DNA of 48,387 nt from Cellvibrionales bacterium UBA4451 (GTDB lineage: Bacteria > Pseudomonadota > Gammaproteobacteria > Pseudomonadales > Porticoccaceae). Below, one piece after another: positions 1 to 8,246 of the stretch; within the stretch, counting starts at the first letter, position 1; the number at the start of each line of letters is the position of its first letter. The position numbers and the translations under genes were made by a program. The notes under the pieces were generated by a model. It did no database searches, was not told where the DNA came from, and saw nothing but the letters and a program-made list of their open reading frames with translations. The stretch covers positions 1 to 48,387 of the forward strand of contig DGPB01000020.1 in the NCBI GenBank assembly GCA_002390285.1. Direction: 5' to 3'.

Positions 1-33
1 GTAATTGATAAAACAGCAGCGATATTGCGTGTT

Positions 34-58
34 GGGAGGGGTTAGCACCCCTCTTTTT
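34..58 (+). terminator. Rho-independent terminator of the upstream gene
   Basis: A perfect 7-bp stem, GAGGGGT (36-42) and ACCCCTC (47-53), closes a TAGC loop and is followed by five T. It ends transcription of a gene lying before the window. By the usual gene order this would be tuf or fusA, which is inference. Confidence 0.8.
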
Positions 59-133
59 ATCGTCATTGGCGGCTGTTGTTGTCGCTGGTTTTTCGAAACC
101 TAAAGAATCATACTAAAACACAAGGATTTCTTC

Positions 134-162
134 TTGACAGAGGAGAGGGTCGAGCTTAAGAT
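134..162 (+). promoter_or_regulatory. Sigma70 promoter of the S10 operon
   Basis: A consensus -35 TTGACA (134-139) is separated by exactly 17 bases from TAAGAT (157-162), which matches the -10 consensus at four of six positions. It lies after the upstream terminator and 70 bases before rpsJ, so it is the expected main promoter of the ribosomal superoperon. Transcription would start near 169. Confidence 0.72.
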
Positions 163-231
163 TCGCCTCCTTTTTCAGGGTCTCAAATAATTGAGGCCTG
201 TAGGTTCTTTAGATAGTTGGAGTTTGATTCC
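163..231 (+). promoter_or_regulatory. Short leader of the S10 operon
   Basis: The predicted 5' leader is only about 60 bases. It can form either GCCTC (165-169) with GAGGC (193-197), or a shorter hairpin CTCAA (182-186) with TTGAG (191-195); the two are mutually exclusive. The E. coli S10 leader is longer and is the L4 control site. I cannot show that this one is homologous. Confidence 0.25.
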
Positions 232-543
232 ATGCAGGATCAACGTATTCGAATTCGCCTCAAGGCATTTGATCACAAGCTGATTGATGCTTCGACGCAA
301 GAAATCGTTGAGACGGCTAAGCGTACCGGTGCCCAGATTCGTGGTCCGATTCCGCTGCCGACTCGGATAGAGCGTTTTACTGTTCTGATCTCGCCGCACG
401 TTAACAAAGATGCGCGAGACCAGTATGAAATCCGTACCCATAAACGGTTACTGGATATCGTCGATCCAACAGAGAAGACTGTTGATGCTTTGATGAAGTT
501 AGATTTAGCCGCTGGTGTTGAAGTTCAAATCAGTTTGGCATAA
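232..543 (+). CDS. rpsJ: 30S ribosomal protein S10
   Basis: S10 (103 aa) is a 30S head protein and, as NusE, a partner of NusB in antitermination. The family start MQDQRIRIRLKAFDHKLID is intact and the length is standard. The ATG at 232 is preferred to the in-frame TTG at 217 because GGAG (219-222) lies 9 bases before it and the encoded N-terminus matches the family. It is the first gene of the superoperon, but an unusually long 110-base gap separates it from rplC. Confidence 0.97.
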   Translation: MQDQRIRIRLKAFDHKLIDASTQEIVETAKRTGAQIRGPIPLPTRIERFTVLISPHVNKDARDQYEIRTHKRLLDIVDPTEKTVDALMKLDLAAGVEVQISLA

Positions 544-653
544 GCAGTACGTAAATAGAAAAAACCCAGGCCGGGCCAACGCCAGGCGGGTGTAACGCTC
601 TGAAATGGGCGGCCATAGCGGGTAACAGCCCCGTACACTATGAGGTTACAGAG
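544..653 (+). other. 110-base spacer between rpsJ and rplC
   Basis: This is the longest gap but one inside the ribosomal cluster (the rpmJ-rpsM gap is longer). It is GC-rich in its middle and has short complementary pieces such as ACCC and GGGT, but I could not find a convincing long stem, promoter or open frame. A TGAGG ribosome-binding site for rplC sits at 641-645. Confidence 0.5.
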
Positions 654-1289
654 ATGACAATTGGTATTGTCGGTCGCAAATGCGGCATGACACGTGTATT
701 CAGCGAGGAAGGTTCGTCTATCCCGGTCACAGTGATTGAGGTGGAGCCAAATCGTATCGCTCAAATAAAGACTGATGAAGCAGATGGTTATGCTGCGGTG
801 CAGGTAACTGTTGGTGCTCGTCGCGCCTCTCGTGTTCGTAAATCTGAAGCTGGTCATTTCGCGAAAGCGGGAGTAGAAGCTGGTCGTGGGGTTTGGGAGC
901 TGCGCCTGGATGGCGAGCAAGAGGGTCTGGAAGTGGGTGGCAGCATTACAGTTGATCAGTTTGAAATTGGTCAGAAAGTTGATGTTACCGGCACCTCAAA
1001 GGGTAAAGGGTTTCAGGGCGTAATTAAGCGCTATAACTTTGCCATGCAGGATGCTACTCACGGTAATTCATTGTCTCACCGTGCTCCTGGTTCTATTGGC
1101 CAATGCCAAACCCCTGGCCGTGTCTGGAAGGGTAAGAAAATGGCCGGCCATATGGGATCCGAGCGTGTAACGACTCAGAATCTTGAAATTGTACGTGTTG
1201 ACACCGAGCGCAACCTACTCCTTATTAAAGGTGCAGTACCGGGTGCGCCGGGTGGCGATGTGATCGTTCGTGCAGCTGTTAAGAGCTGA
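654..1289 (+). CDS. rplC: 50S ribosomal protein L3
   Basis: L3 (211 aa) nucleates 50S assembly and reaches to the peptidyl-transferase centre. The start MTIGIVGRKCGMTRVF and the segment HGNSLSHRAPGSIGQCQTPG are family hallmarks. Gln150 falls at the position methylated by PrmB in E. coli. A TGAGG site lies 8 bases before the ATG. It is the second gene of the S10 operon, 11 bases before rplD. Confidence 0.97.
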   Translation: MTIGIVGRKCGMTRVFSEEGSSIPVTVIEVEPNRIAQIKTDEADGYAAVQVTVGARRASRVRKSEAGHFAKAGVEAGRGVWELRLDGEQEGLEVGGSITVDQFEIGQKVDVTGTSKGKGFQGVIKRYNFAMQDATHGNSLSHRAPGSIGQCQTPGRVWKGKKMAGHMGSERVTTQNLEIVRVDTERNLLLIKGAVPGAPGGDVIVRAAVKS

Positions 1290-1300
1290 GGGGATCGTCG

Positions 1301-1915
1301 ATGGAATTAAATATAGCAACAACAAAGGGTAGCGCAGGAACTGTTGAAGTTTCCGATGTAGCCTTTGGTAAAGAATATAACCAGGATCTGGTTCACCAGG
1401 CGGTAACTGCTTATTTGGCGGGTGGTCGTCAGGGTACTCGAGCTCAGAAGAGTCGCTCTGATGTATCTGGTGGCGGTCGTAAGCCTTGGGCTCAGAAAGG
1501 TTCTGGTCGTGCTCGTGCGGGTACTATCCGAAGCCCTATATGGCGTTCGGGTGGTGTTACTTTTGCAGCTCGGCCTCAGGATCACTCTCAGAAGCTGAAC
1601 CGCAAAATGTACCGCGCCGCGCTGCGCTCTATTGTTTCAGAGCTTGCCCGTCAGGATCGCTTGGTTGTCGTTGAGGCTTTTGATCTCGAAGCACCAAAAA
1701 CCAAAGATCTGGTGCAGAAGTTGAGTGAGTATAATTTGAAGGATGTGCTGATTGTGACGGAAGAGGTCAGCGAAAACCTCTACCTTTCATCTCGCAATTT
1801 GCACAAAGTTGATGTGCGTGATGTGGTTGGCGTTGATCCTGTTAGCTTGATTCGTTTTGAAAAAGTGTTGGTTACTGTTCCAGCGCTTAAGAAAATTGAG
1901 GAGATGCTGGCATGA
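1301..1915 (+). CDS. rplD: 50S ribosomal protein L4
   Basis: L4 (204 aa) lines the exit tunnel. In E. coli it also represses the S10 operon at its leader. The tunnel-loop region with RQGTRAQKSRSDVSGGGRKP and KGSGRARAGTIRSPIWRSGG is intact. Its stop overlaps the rplW start by four bases (ATGA), which indicates translational coupling. Confidence 0.97.
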   Translation: MELNIATTKGSAGTVEVSDVAFGKEYNQDLVHQAVTAYLAGGRQGTRAQKSRSDVSGGGRKPWAQKGSGRARAGTIRSPIWRSGGVTFAARPQDHSQKLNRKMYRAALRSIVSELARQDRLVVVEAFDLEAPKTKDLVQKLSEYNLKDVLIVTEEVSENLYLSSRNLHKVDVRDVVGVDPVSLIRFEKVLVTVPALKKIEEMLA

Positions 1916-2208
1916 ATCAGGAGCGTATCTTCAAGGTGCTGTTAGGTCCGCACATTACAGAAAAAACGGCGATGGCTGGCGAAACCGGTAGTCAAGTGGT
2001 GTTTAAGGTTGCTATCGATGCGGCTAAGCCTGAAGTGAAGGCTGCTATTGAGAAGCTGTTCAGCGTTAACGTGGTTGATGTGCGCATTGTCAAAGTAAAG
2101 GGCAAAACCAAGCAGGCCAAACATAGTATGGGCAAGCGCTCTGATTGGAAAAAAGCGTATGTCCGTCTGGAGCAGGGTCAAGACATCGACTTTGCGGCTG
2201 TTGAATAA
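1912..2208 (+). CDS. rplW: 50S ribosomal protein L23
   Basis: L23 (98 aa) sits at the tunnel exit and docks trigger factor and SRP. The family pattern VLLGPHITEKTAMA near the N-terminus and the later KRSDWKKAYVRL segment are present, at normal length. It starts inside the rplD stop codon and is followed 12 bases later by rplB. Confidence 0.96.
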   Translation: MNQERIFKVLLGPHITEKTAMAGETGSQVVFKVAIDAAKPEVKAAIEKLFSVNVVDVRIVKVKGKTKQAKHSMGKRSDWKKAYVRLEQGQDIDFAAVE

Positions 2209-2220
2209 GGGGTTGTTGAG

Positions 2221-3045
2221 ATGCCAGTTTTAAAGAGAAAGCCAACGTCTCCCGGTCGCCGCTTTGTTGTCAGTATTGTCAATCCTGACTTACATAAAGG
2301 TGATCCTTACGCGCCATTGCTGGAGAAGAAGTCCAAGTCCGGTGGCCGTAATAATAATGGACGTATTACGACTCGCCATATTGGTGGTGGTCATAAGCAG
2401 CATTATCGCCTTATAGATTTTAAGCGTAACAAAGATGGTATTCCGGCCACAGTAGAGCGCCTAGAGTACGATCCTAACCGAACGCCGTATATTGCGTTGG
2501 TGTGTTATGCCGATGGTGAACGTCGCTATATTATTGCGCCTAAAAGTTTGAAGGCTGGAGATAAGATACAGTCGGGTGTTGATGCCCCTATAAAAGTGGG
2601 TAATACCTTGCCACTGCGTAATATTCCAGTAGGTAGTACTGTTCACTGTCTCGAAATGAAGCCTGGTAAAGGTGCTCAAATTGCACGTAGTGCCGGCACG
2701 TCAGTTCAGTTGGTGGCTCGTGAGGGTCAGTATGCAACCCTGCGTTTACGCAGTGGTGAAATGCGCAAAGTGCCCGTGGATTGCCGAGCAACACTTGGTG
2801 AAGTGTCAAATAGTGAGCACAACCTGAGATCATTGGGTAAAGCTGGTGCATCACGCTGGCGCGGTGTTCGCCCAACGGTTCGCGGTGTAGCGATGAACCC
2901 AGTTGATCACCCGCATGGTGGTGGTGAAGGTCGTACTTCTGGTGGTCGTCACCCGGTATCGCCTTGGGGTACGCCTGCTAAAGGTTACAAAACACGTAAA
3001 AACAAGCGCACGAACAATATGATTGTTCGCCGTCGCGATAAGTAA
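2221..3045 (+). CDS. rplB: 50S ribosomal protein L2
   Basis: L2 (274 aa) is a core 23S-binding protein needed for subunit joining. The C-terminal signature MNPVDHPHGGGEGRTSGGRH contains the conserved His of the peptidyl-transferase region, and the RNA-binding GGGHKQHYR segment is near residue 57. The N-terminus (MPVLKRKPTSPGRRF) differs slightly from the common MAVVK form. GTTGAG just before the ATG is a weak ribosome-binding site. Confidence 0.97.
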   Translation: MPVLKRKPTSPGRRFVVSIVNPDLHKGDPYAPLLEKKSKSGGRNNNGRITTRHIGGGHKQHYRLIDFKRNKDGIPATVERLEYDPNRTPYIALVCYADGERRYIIAPKSLKAGDKIQSGVDAPIKVGNTLPLRNIPVGSTVHCLEMKPGKGAQIARSAGTSVQLVAREGQYATLRLRSGEMRKVPVDCRATLGEVSNSEHNLRSLGKAGASRWRGVRPTVRGVAMNPVDHPHGGGEGRTSGGRHPVSPWGTPAKGYKTRKNKRTNNMIVRRRDK

Positions 3046-3068
3046 TTGGTAGAGAAGAGGAAACAACA

Positions 3069-3344
3069 GTGCCACGTTCTCTCAAAAAAGGCCCATTTAT
3101 CGATCTTCACCTTGTGAAAAAGGTCGATGAAGCCCTAGAAAAAAATGATAGACGTCCGATCAAAACTTGGTCACGTCGTTCCATGGTCAGCCCCGATATG
3201 GTTGGTTTGACAATCGCTGTTCATAACGGTCGTCAACACGTACCCGTTATGGTCAACGAAGAGATGGTTGGACATAAACTCGGCGAATTCGCCCCGACGC
3301 GGACCTATCGTGGTCACGTGGCGGATAAAAAAGCCAAGCGTTAA
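3069..3344 (+). CDS. rpsS: 30S ribosomal protein S19
   Basis: S19 (91 aa) binds 16S rRNA in the 30S head with S13. The protein starts PRSLKKGPFIDLHLVKKV after a GTG initiator. The GTG is chosen because AGAGG (3056-3060) sits 8 bases before it and the N-terminus aligns with the family. The C-terminal part, EFAPTRTYRGHVADKK, is typical. Confidence 0.96.
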   Translation: MPRSLKKGPFIDLHLVKKVDEALEKNDRRPIKTWSRRSMVSPDMVGLTIAVHNGRQHVPVMVNEEMVGHKLGEFAPTRTYRGHVADKKAKR

Positions 3345-3369
3345 GTCGCGGCTTGAGAGGTAGATGACT

Positions 3370-3711
3370 GTGGAAGTAGCAGCTAAATTGTGCGGAGCTA
3401 AGTTGTCCGCTCAGAAAGCTCGTCTTGTAGCCGACCAGATTCGCGGCAAGCAAGTTGACGACGCACTGAATATTTTGTCCTTCAGCCTAAAAAAGGGTGC
3501 AGGTCTTATTAAGAAAGTGTTGGAGTCGGCCATTGCAAACGCGGAGCACAATGAAGGCGCGGACGTAGACGAACTTCGGGTATCGACTATTTTTGTCGAT
3601 GAGGGTACGACCATGAAGCGTATTAAGCCCCGTGCAAAGGGTCGCGCTGACCGGATATTCAAGCGTAGCTGTCACATTACTGTGAAAGTTGCCGATGAGG
3701 AGACCGCTTAA
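3370..3711 (+). CDS. rplV: 50S ribosomal protein L22
   Basis: L22 (113 aa from this start) lines the exit tunnel at the constriction. I prefer the GTG at 3370: it gives the family N-terminus MEVAAKL, and GAGAGG (3355-3360) is 9 bases upstream, whereas the in-frame ATG at 3364 is only 3 bases from that site. The tunnel loop with PRAKGRADRI is intact. Its TAA overlaps the rpsC ATG by one base. Confidence 0.94.
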   Translation: MEVAAKLCGAKLSAQKARLVADQIRGKQVDDALNILSFSLKKGAGLIKKVLESAIANAEHNEGADVDELRVSTIFVDEGTTMKRIKPRAKGRADRIFKRSCHITVKVADEETA

Positions 3712-4391
3712 TGGGTCAGAAAGTACATCCAACCGGTATTCGTCTGGGTATTGTTAAAAAACATACCTCAGTGTGGTACGCCGGACAGAAGGATTATGCA
3801 GACAAACTCAATAATGATCTTGAGGTGCGTGACTTTATCAGCAAAAAGCTGTCCCACGCGTCTGTAAGCAGAATTCAAATTGAGCGTCCAGCACAGACAG
3901 CCCGGATCACTATTCACACTGCCCGTCCCGGTATCGTGATTGGTAAGAAAGGTGAAGACGTAGAAAAACTGCGTAATGAAGTGTCTGCGCAGATGGGCGT
4001 CCCTGTACACATTAACATTGAAGAGATTCGCAAGCCGGATCTCGAGGCGGCTCTTGTTGCTGAAAGTGTTTCTTCACAGTTAGAGCGTCGTGTTATGTTC
4101 CGCCGTGCTATGAAGCGCGCGGTACAAAATGCAATGCGACAGGGTGCCAAGGGTATCAAAATTCAGGTCGGCGGCCGTCTTGGAGGTGCAGAAATTGCGC
4201 GTTCTGAGTGGTACCGCGAAGGCCGTGTGCCACTTCATACATTGCGTGCTGATATTGATTATGGCACGGCAGAAGCTTCCACAACCTACGGCATTATTGG
4301 TGTCAAGGTTTGGATCTTTAAGGGTGAAGTTATCGGCGGTGAAGAGGCGGCGCAAGTGCCAGCCAACAAAACACCGGGTAAAAAGAAGTAA
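3711..4391 (+). CDS. rpsC: 30S ribosomal protein S3
   Basis: S3 (226 aa) shapes the mRNA entry channel. The KH-domain loop GIVIGKKGEDVEKLR is near residues 74-88, and the C-terminal domain carries GGRLGGAEIARSEWYREGRV. Length is typical. The start overlaps the rplV stop (TAATG), suggesting coupled translation. Confidence 0.97.
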   Translation: MGQKVHPTGIRLGIVKKHTSVWYAGQKDYADKLNNDLEVRDFISKKLSHASVSRIQIERPAQTARITIHTARPGIVIGKKGEDVEKLRNEVSAQMGVPVHINIEEIRKPDLEAALVAESVSSQLERRVMFRRAMKRAVQNAMRQGAKGIKIQVGGRLGGAEIARSEWYREGRVPLHTLRADIDYGTAEASTTYGIIGVKVWIFKGEVIGGEEAAQVPANKTPGKKK

Positions 4392-4416
4392 GTTTGCGAG
4401 TTAAGGGTCAAGCGAA

Positions 4417-4830
4417 ATGCTGCAACCGAAACGTACAAAATTCCGTAAGCAACACAAGGGCCGTAATCGCGGTCTGGCATTGCGCGGTAGTAAGGTAAGC
4501 TTTGGCGAGTTTGGGCTAAAGGCAATTGGGCGCGGTCGTCTTACCGCGCGTCAGATTGAGGCTGCTCGTCGGGCTATGACACGTCACATCAAGCGTGGTG
4601 GAAAGATCTGGATACGGGTATTCCCCGACAAGCCGATCACCAACAAGCCTCTGGAAGTGCGGATGGGTAAAGGTAAGGGTAACGTTGAATACTGGGTTGC
4701 TCTAATTCAACCCGGCAGAGTGCTCTATGAAATGGATGGGGTCTCCGAGGAATTGGCTCGAGAAGCGTTCGCTCTTGGTGCAGCCAAACTGCCTGTAGAA
4801 ACCAGCTTTGTTAGACGGTCGGTGATGTGA
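4417..4830 (+). CDS. rplP: 50S ribosomal protein L16
   Basis: L16 (137 aa) organises the A-site region of 23S rRNA. MLQPKRTKFRKQHKGRNRG and the segment PLEVRMGKGKGNVEYWVALI are family signatures. Arg82 corresponds to E. coli Arg81, the residue hydroxylated by YcfD. The protein has one extra residue near position 22 compared with E. coli. The TGA stop shares a base with the next ATG. Confidence 0.97.
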   Translation: MLQPKRTKFRKQHKGRNRGLALRGSKVSFGEFGLKAIGRGRLTARQIEAARRAMTRHIKRGGKIWIRVFPDKPITNKPLEVRMGKGKGNVEYWVALIQPGRVLYEMDGVSEELAREAFALGAAKLPVETSFVRRSVM

Positions 4831-5021
4831 TGAAAGCCAGTGAATATCGTGAAAAGTCAGTCGATGAGCTAAATCAGGAGCTGAATAGCCAGCTGGAACA
4901 ACAGTTCAAGCTGCGAATGCAGGCGTCCACTGGTCAGTTGGGCCAGAGCCACAAGATTAAAGAAGCGCGCAATAATATTGCTCGTATTAAAACAGTGTTG
5001 AATGAGAAAGCGGGTAACTGA
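4830..5021 (+). CDS. rpmC: 50S ribosomal protein L29
   Basis: L29 (63 aa) is a small two-helix protein at the tunnel exit beside L23. It starts MKASEYREKSVDELNQEL and is rich in charged helical residues. The ATG at 4830 overlaps the rplP stop (TGATG); a GTG one codon earlier is possible but adds a residue unusual for the family. Confidence 0.95.
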   Translation: MKASEYREKSVDELNQELNSQLEQQFKLRMQASTGQLGQSHKIKEARNNIARIKTVLNEKAGN

Positions 5022-5022
5022 G

Positions 5023-5289
5023 ATGACTGAAGCAGAGAAAAAAGCTCGCACGCTGTCAGGTCGAGTTGTCAGCAACAAAATGGACAAAAGTATTACTGTC
5101 CTCATAGAGCGCCGAGTTAAGCACCCTATGTATGGCAAGATTGTGAATAAGTCCACCAAGATTAAAGCCCACGATGAAGAGAATACCTGTCGTGCTGGTG
5201 ATTTGGTGACGATTGCGGAAACGCGCCCTCTGTCGAAGACAAAGTCTTGGGCGCTGGTAAACATCGACGAGCGTGCCGCCGAGAGTTGA
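5023..5289 (+). CDS. rpsQ: 30S ribosomal protein S17
   Basis: S17 (88 aa) is a primary 16S-binding OB-fold protein. The core RTLSGRVVSNKMDKSITVLI and the stretch RPLSKTKSWALV match the family. The ATG at 5023, one base after the rpmC stop, is chosen over an upstream ATG at 5002 that lies inside rpmC and would add seven non-family residues. No strong ribosome-binding site is visible, which fits coupling to rpmC. Confidence 0.95.
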   Translation: MTEAEKKARTLSGRVVSNKMDKSITVLIERRVKHPMYGKIVNKSTKIKAHDEENTCRAGDLVTIAETRPLSKTKSWALVNIDERAAES

Positions 5290-5324
5290 TCGGTTGGCAG
5301 CAGTAACGGGTTCGGAGATATACG

Positions 5325-5693
5325 ATGATTCAAACAGAAAGTTACCTGGAAGTGGCAGACAACAGTGGTGCGCGTCGCGTTATGTGTATCAAAGTGTTGG
5401 GTGGTTCTCACCGTCGTTATGCCAGAGTAGGCGACATTATTAAAGTTACTGTTAAGGAAGCGATTCCCCGCGGTAAGGTAAAAAAAGGTCAGGTGATGAA
5501 CGCTGTAGTGGTTCGTACCAAGAAGGGTGTGCGTCGCCCAGATGGCAGCCTGATCAAGTTTGACGATAACGCCGCGGTTCTTTTGAATCAGCAGTTAGCT
5601 CCAATCGGTACTCGTATTTTCGGACCGGTAACTCGCGAACTGCGTAGCGAACGTTTCATGAAAATTATCTCTCTGGCACCTGAAGTTCTTTAA
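5325..5693 (+). CDS. rplN: 50S ribosomal protein L14
   Basis: L14 (122 aa) binds 23S rRNA at the subunit interface and is a target of RsfS. It starts MIQTESYLEVADNSGARRVM, which is almost invariant in bacteria, and has the standard length. In E. coli this is the first gene of the spc operon. Here only 35 bases precede it and no clear promoter is seen, so it is probably read through from the S10 operon. Confidence 0.97.
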   Translation: MIQTESYLEVADNSGARRVMCIKVLGGSHRRYARVGDIIKVTVKEAIPRGKVKKGQVMNAVVVRTKKGVRRPDGSLIKFDDNAAVLLNQQLAPIGTRIFGPVTRELRSERFMKIISLAPEVL

Positions 5694-5714
5694 GCCAGAG
5701 GCGAGGAAAGGGTT

Positions 5715-6032
5715 ATGCGCAAGATCAAACGTGATGACGAAATCATCGTTATCGCCGGAAGAGACAAGGGAAAACGCGGCAAGGTATTGAAAGTCCAAGC
5801 CGATGGTCGACTGATTGTTTCCGGCGTGAACATGATTAAGAAGCACCAGAAACCGAACCCGCAAATGAATGTGCAGGGCGGAATTATTGAGAAGGAAGCT
5901 GCTATACAAGTTTCCAATGTGGCTATCTTCAACGGGGCTGCCAGTAAGGCTGATCGCGTTGGTTTTAAAGTGTTAGAAGACGGTAAGAAAATTCGCGTCT
6001 TCAAATCCAACGGCGAAGCCGTTGACGCTTAA
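5715..6032 (+). CDS. rplX: 50S ribosomal protein L24
   Basis: L24 (105 aa) is an assembly-initiator protein. The KOW motif IIVIAGRDKGKRGKVLKV is near residues 10-27 and the segment HQKPNPQMNVQGGIIEKE follows. GAGGAAAGG lies just before the ATG. It is followed 17 bases later by rplE. Confidence 0.96.
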   Translation: MRKIKRDDEIIVIAGRDKGKRGKVLKVQADGRLIVSGVNMIKKHQKPNPQMNVQGGIIEKEAAIQVSNVAIFNGAASKADRVGFKVLEDGKKIRVFKSNGEAVDA

Positions 6033-6049
6033 TTTGATCGGAAATTGAC

Positions 6050-6589
6050 ATGGCAAGGCTGAACGAAGTATACAAAAAAGAAATCGCGCCCAAGCTGAAA
6101 GAAGAGCTTGGCCTGGCGAATGTGATGGAAGTGCCCAAGATCACTAAGATCACCCTTAATATGGGTGTTGGTGAAGCGCTTGGGGATAAAAAGGCACTTG
6201 AAAATGCGGTTGCTGACATGGCGCTAATTGCTGGTCAAAAACCCATTATTAACAATGCCCGGAAATCTATTGCTGGTTTTAAAGTGCGTGAGGGTTGGCC
6301 TATAGGCTGTAAGGTTACCCTGCGAGGCGAGCGCATGTACGAATTCCTAGAACGCCTGATTGCGATTGCTATTCCACGTATTCGCGATTTCCGTGGTATT
6401 AGCCCTAAATCTTTTGATGGCCATGGAAACTTTTCTATGGGTATCAGCGAGCAAATTATTTTCCCAGAAATTGATTACGATAAAGTGGACACGTTACGTG
6501 GCATGGATATAACCATAACCACTAGTGCCCGTGATAATGACGAAGGTCGCGCCTTACTGCGTGCCTTTAGCTTCCCACTGAAGGCTTGA
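6050..6589 (+). CDS. rplE: 50S ribosomal protein L5
   Basis: L5 (179 aa) binds 5S rRNA and contacts P-site tRNA. The family elements VPKITKITLNMGVGEA (residues 27-42) and GNFSMGISEQIIFPEIDYDK are present. In E. coli the rplX-rplE junction is the S8 target for feedback on the spc operon. I did not resolve an equivalent structure here. Confidence 0.97.
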   Translation: MARLNEVYKKEIAPKLKEELGLANVMEVPKITKITLNMGVGEALGDKKALENAVADMALIAGQKPIINNARKSIAGFKVREGWPIGCKVTLRGERMYEFLERLIAIAIPRIRDFRGISPKSFDGHGNFSMGISEQIIFPEIDYDKVDTLRGMDITITTSARDNDEGRALLRAFSFPLKA

Positions 6590-6599
6590 GGTTAGATAA

Positions 6600-6905
6600 A
6601 TGGCAAAAGTATCCATGATAGAGCGTGAAAAAAAACGCACACAGACCGTTGCCAAGTATGCACAAAAGCGTACTGCGCTGAAGGCTGTTATCAATAACCC
6701 TGCTAGTTCTGATGAGGAGCGTTGGGAAGCCCAGGTTAAGCTGCAAAAACTGCCGCGTGATGCCAGCCCTTCTCGTCAACGTAACCGTTGTCGTCAAACC
6801 GGCCGTCCACATGGCGTTTACCGCAAGTTTGGGTTGTGTCGTATAAAGTTACGTGAAGCAGCCATGCGCGGCGATGTGCCCGGTCTGGTTAAGGCAAGCT
6901 GGTAA
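6600..6905 (+). CDS. rpsN: 30S ribosomal protein S14 (zinc-independent form)
   Basis: S14 (101 aa) is a late-assembling 30S head protein. This is the long form without the four zinc cysteines: the usual CxxC region reads SRQRNRCRQTGRPHGVYRKF with single cysteines only. Many bacteria keep both a zinc and a zinc-free S14; only the zinc-free one is in this window. It lies 10 bases after rplE. Confidence 0.96.
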   Translation: MAKVSMIEREKKRTQTVAKYAQKRTALKAVINNPASSDEERWEAQVKLQKLPRDASPSRQRNRCRQTGRPHGVYRKFGLCRIKLREAAMRGDVPGLVKASW

Positions 6906-6934
6906 ACAGCGTAGCCAATTGAGGAATTGAACTG

Positions 6935-7327
6935 ATGAGTATGCAAGACCCACTATCAGATATGTTGACCCGTATCCGCAATGCGCAGATGGCAGCTAAG
7001 AAAACTGTTTCTATGCCTTCCGCTAAGCTGAAAGTAGCGGTAGCTCAAGTGCTGCAGGATGAAGGTTACATCAATGGTTTCAATGTTGTAGAGGGCGCTA
7101 AGCCTGAGCTAACGGTAGACCTAAAATATTTTGAAGGTAAGTCGGTTATTGAAGAAATTAATCGCTTCAGCCGCCCCGGGCTACGTCAGTATTCAGGTTC
7201 TACTGAGCTGCCAACTATTCGTAGTGGGCTTGGTGTTGCTATCGTATCCACAAGCAAGGGCGTGATGACCGACCGTGCTGCCCGCGCTGCCGGTATCGGT
7301 GGCGAGGTTCTTTGCACAGTATTCTAA
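6935..7327 (+). CDS. rpsH: 30S ribosomal protein S8
   Basis: S8 (130 aa) binds helix 21 of 16S rRNA and in E. coli represses the spc operon. The start MSMQDPLSDMLTRIRNAQMA and the C-terminal motif STSKGVMTDRAARAAGIGGE are classical. GAGG lies before the ATG at a normal distance. Confidence 0.97.
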   Translation: MSMQDPLSDMLTRIRNAQMAAKKTVSMPSAKLKVAVAQVLQDEGYINGFNVVEGAKPELTVDLKYFEGKSVIEEINRFSRPGLRQYSGSTELPTIRSGLGVAIVSTSKGVMTDRAARAAGIGGEVLCTVF

Positions 7328-7340
7328 CGGGATTGTCGAG

Positions 7341-7874
7341 ATGTCTAGAGTTGCAAAAAATCCGGTGAATATTCCGGCTGGTGTTGAGGTTACTCTCAAT
7401 GACAGTGAGATTTCTGTCAAAGGTAGCAAGACGACGTTGTCTATGCCTCTCAATGACAAAGTGGAAATCAAGCAAGATGATAATGTGTTGAGCTTTCTGC
7501 CAAAAGATGACAGCAAGCAGGCCAACGCAATGTCAGGAACAATACGTTCTCTAGTCCACAACATGGTTGTTGGTGTGACTCAGGGCTTTGAGAAGAAGCT
7601 ACAGCTGATCGGCGTAGGCTATCGTGCGCAGGCTCAGGGTAATAAGTTGAATTTGACATTAGGTTTTTCACACCCTGTTGTGCATGAACTGCCAGAAGGT
7701 GTGACGGCCGAAACGCCAACTCAAACTGAAATTGTGCTGAAGACGGCCGATAAACAGTTGCTCGGACAGGTGGCCGCGGAAATTCGCGCCTACCGTCCAC
7801 CAGAGCCTTATAAAGGTAAGGGTGTTCGCTATGCGGATGAGCAAGTACGTCGTAAAGAAGCGAAGAAGAAGTAG
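7341..7874 (+). CDS. rplF: 50S ribosomal protein L6
   Basis: L6 (177 aa) lies near the factor-binding stalk base and is needed for late 50S maturation. The ATG at 7341 gives the family start MSRVAKNPVNIPAGVEV. An upstream in-frame ATG inside rpsH would add 22 unrelated residues and is rejected. The C-terminal signature RPPEPYKGKGVRYADE is present. Confidence 0.96.
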   Translation: MSRVAKNPVNIPAGVEVTLNDSEISVKGSKTTLSMPLNDKVEIKQDDNVLSFLPKDDSKQANAMSGTIRSLVHNMVVGVTQGFEKKLQLIGVGYRAQAQGNKLNLTLGFSHPVVHELPEGVTAETPTQTEIVLKTADKQLLGQVAAEIRAYRPPEPYKGKGVRYADEQVRRKEAKKK

Positions 7875-7883
7875 GTCAGGATT

Positions 7884-8234
7884 ATGAGCGGCAAGAAACA
7901 ATCCCGTTTGCGTCGTGCACGTCGTGCACGCAGCAAAATTCAAGAGCTAGGTGCCAACCGGTTGTGCGTCAATCGCACCCCACGTCACATCTATGCACAA
8001 GTTATTTCACCGGATGGTGGTCATATATTGGCCAGTGCCTCAACGCTCGACAAGACGTTGCGTGCAGGCCAAACCGGTAATGTTGATGCTGCCAAGAGTG
8101 TTGGTTCGCTATTAGCGGAGCGCGCAAAAGAGGCGGGTGTCACTAAGGTTGCATTTGACCGTAGCGGTTTTAAATACCACGGTCGCGTCAAGGCGTTGGC
8201 TGACGCTGCGCGTGAAGCTGGTCTGGAATTCTAA
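7884..8234 (+). CDS. rplR: 50S ribosomal protein L18
   Basis: L18 (116 aa) delivers 5S rRNA to the 50S subunit with L5. The N-terminus is highly basic (KKQSRLRRARRARSK) and the pattern RLCVNRTPRHIYAQVI matches the family. The C-terminal FDRSGFKYHGRVKALADAAR is typical. It is located between rplF and rpsE as in all spc operons. Confidence 0.96.
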   Translation: MSGKKQSRLRRARRARSKIQELGANRLCVNRTPRHIYAQVISPDGGHILASASTLDKTLRAGQTGNVDAAKSVGSLLAERAKEAGVTKVAFDRSGFKYHGRVKALADAAREAGLEF

Positions 8235-8246
8235 AGGTTTACTGAT

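Noticed and set aside
525..920. 131-codon frame on the - strand across rplC
   Set aside because: It is antisense to a highly conserved ribosomal gene, has no ribosome-binding site and no recognisable domain. The same applies to the long - strand frame at 4869-5411 and others in the cluster.
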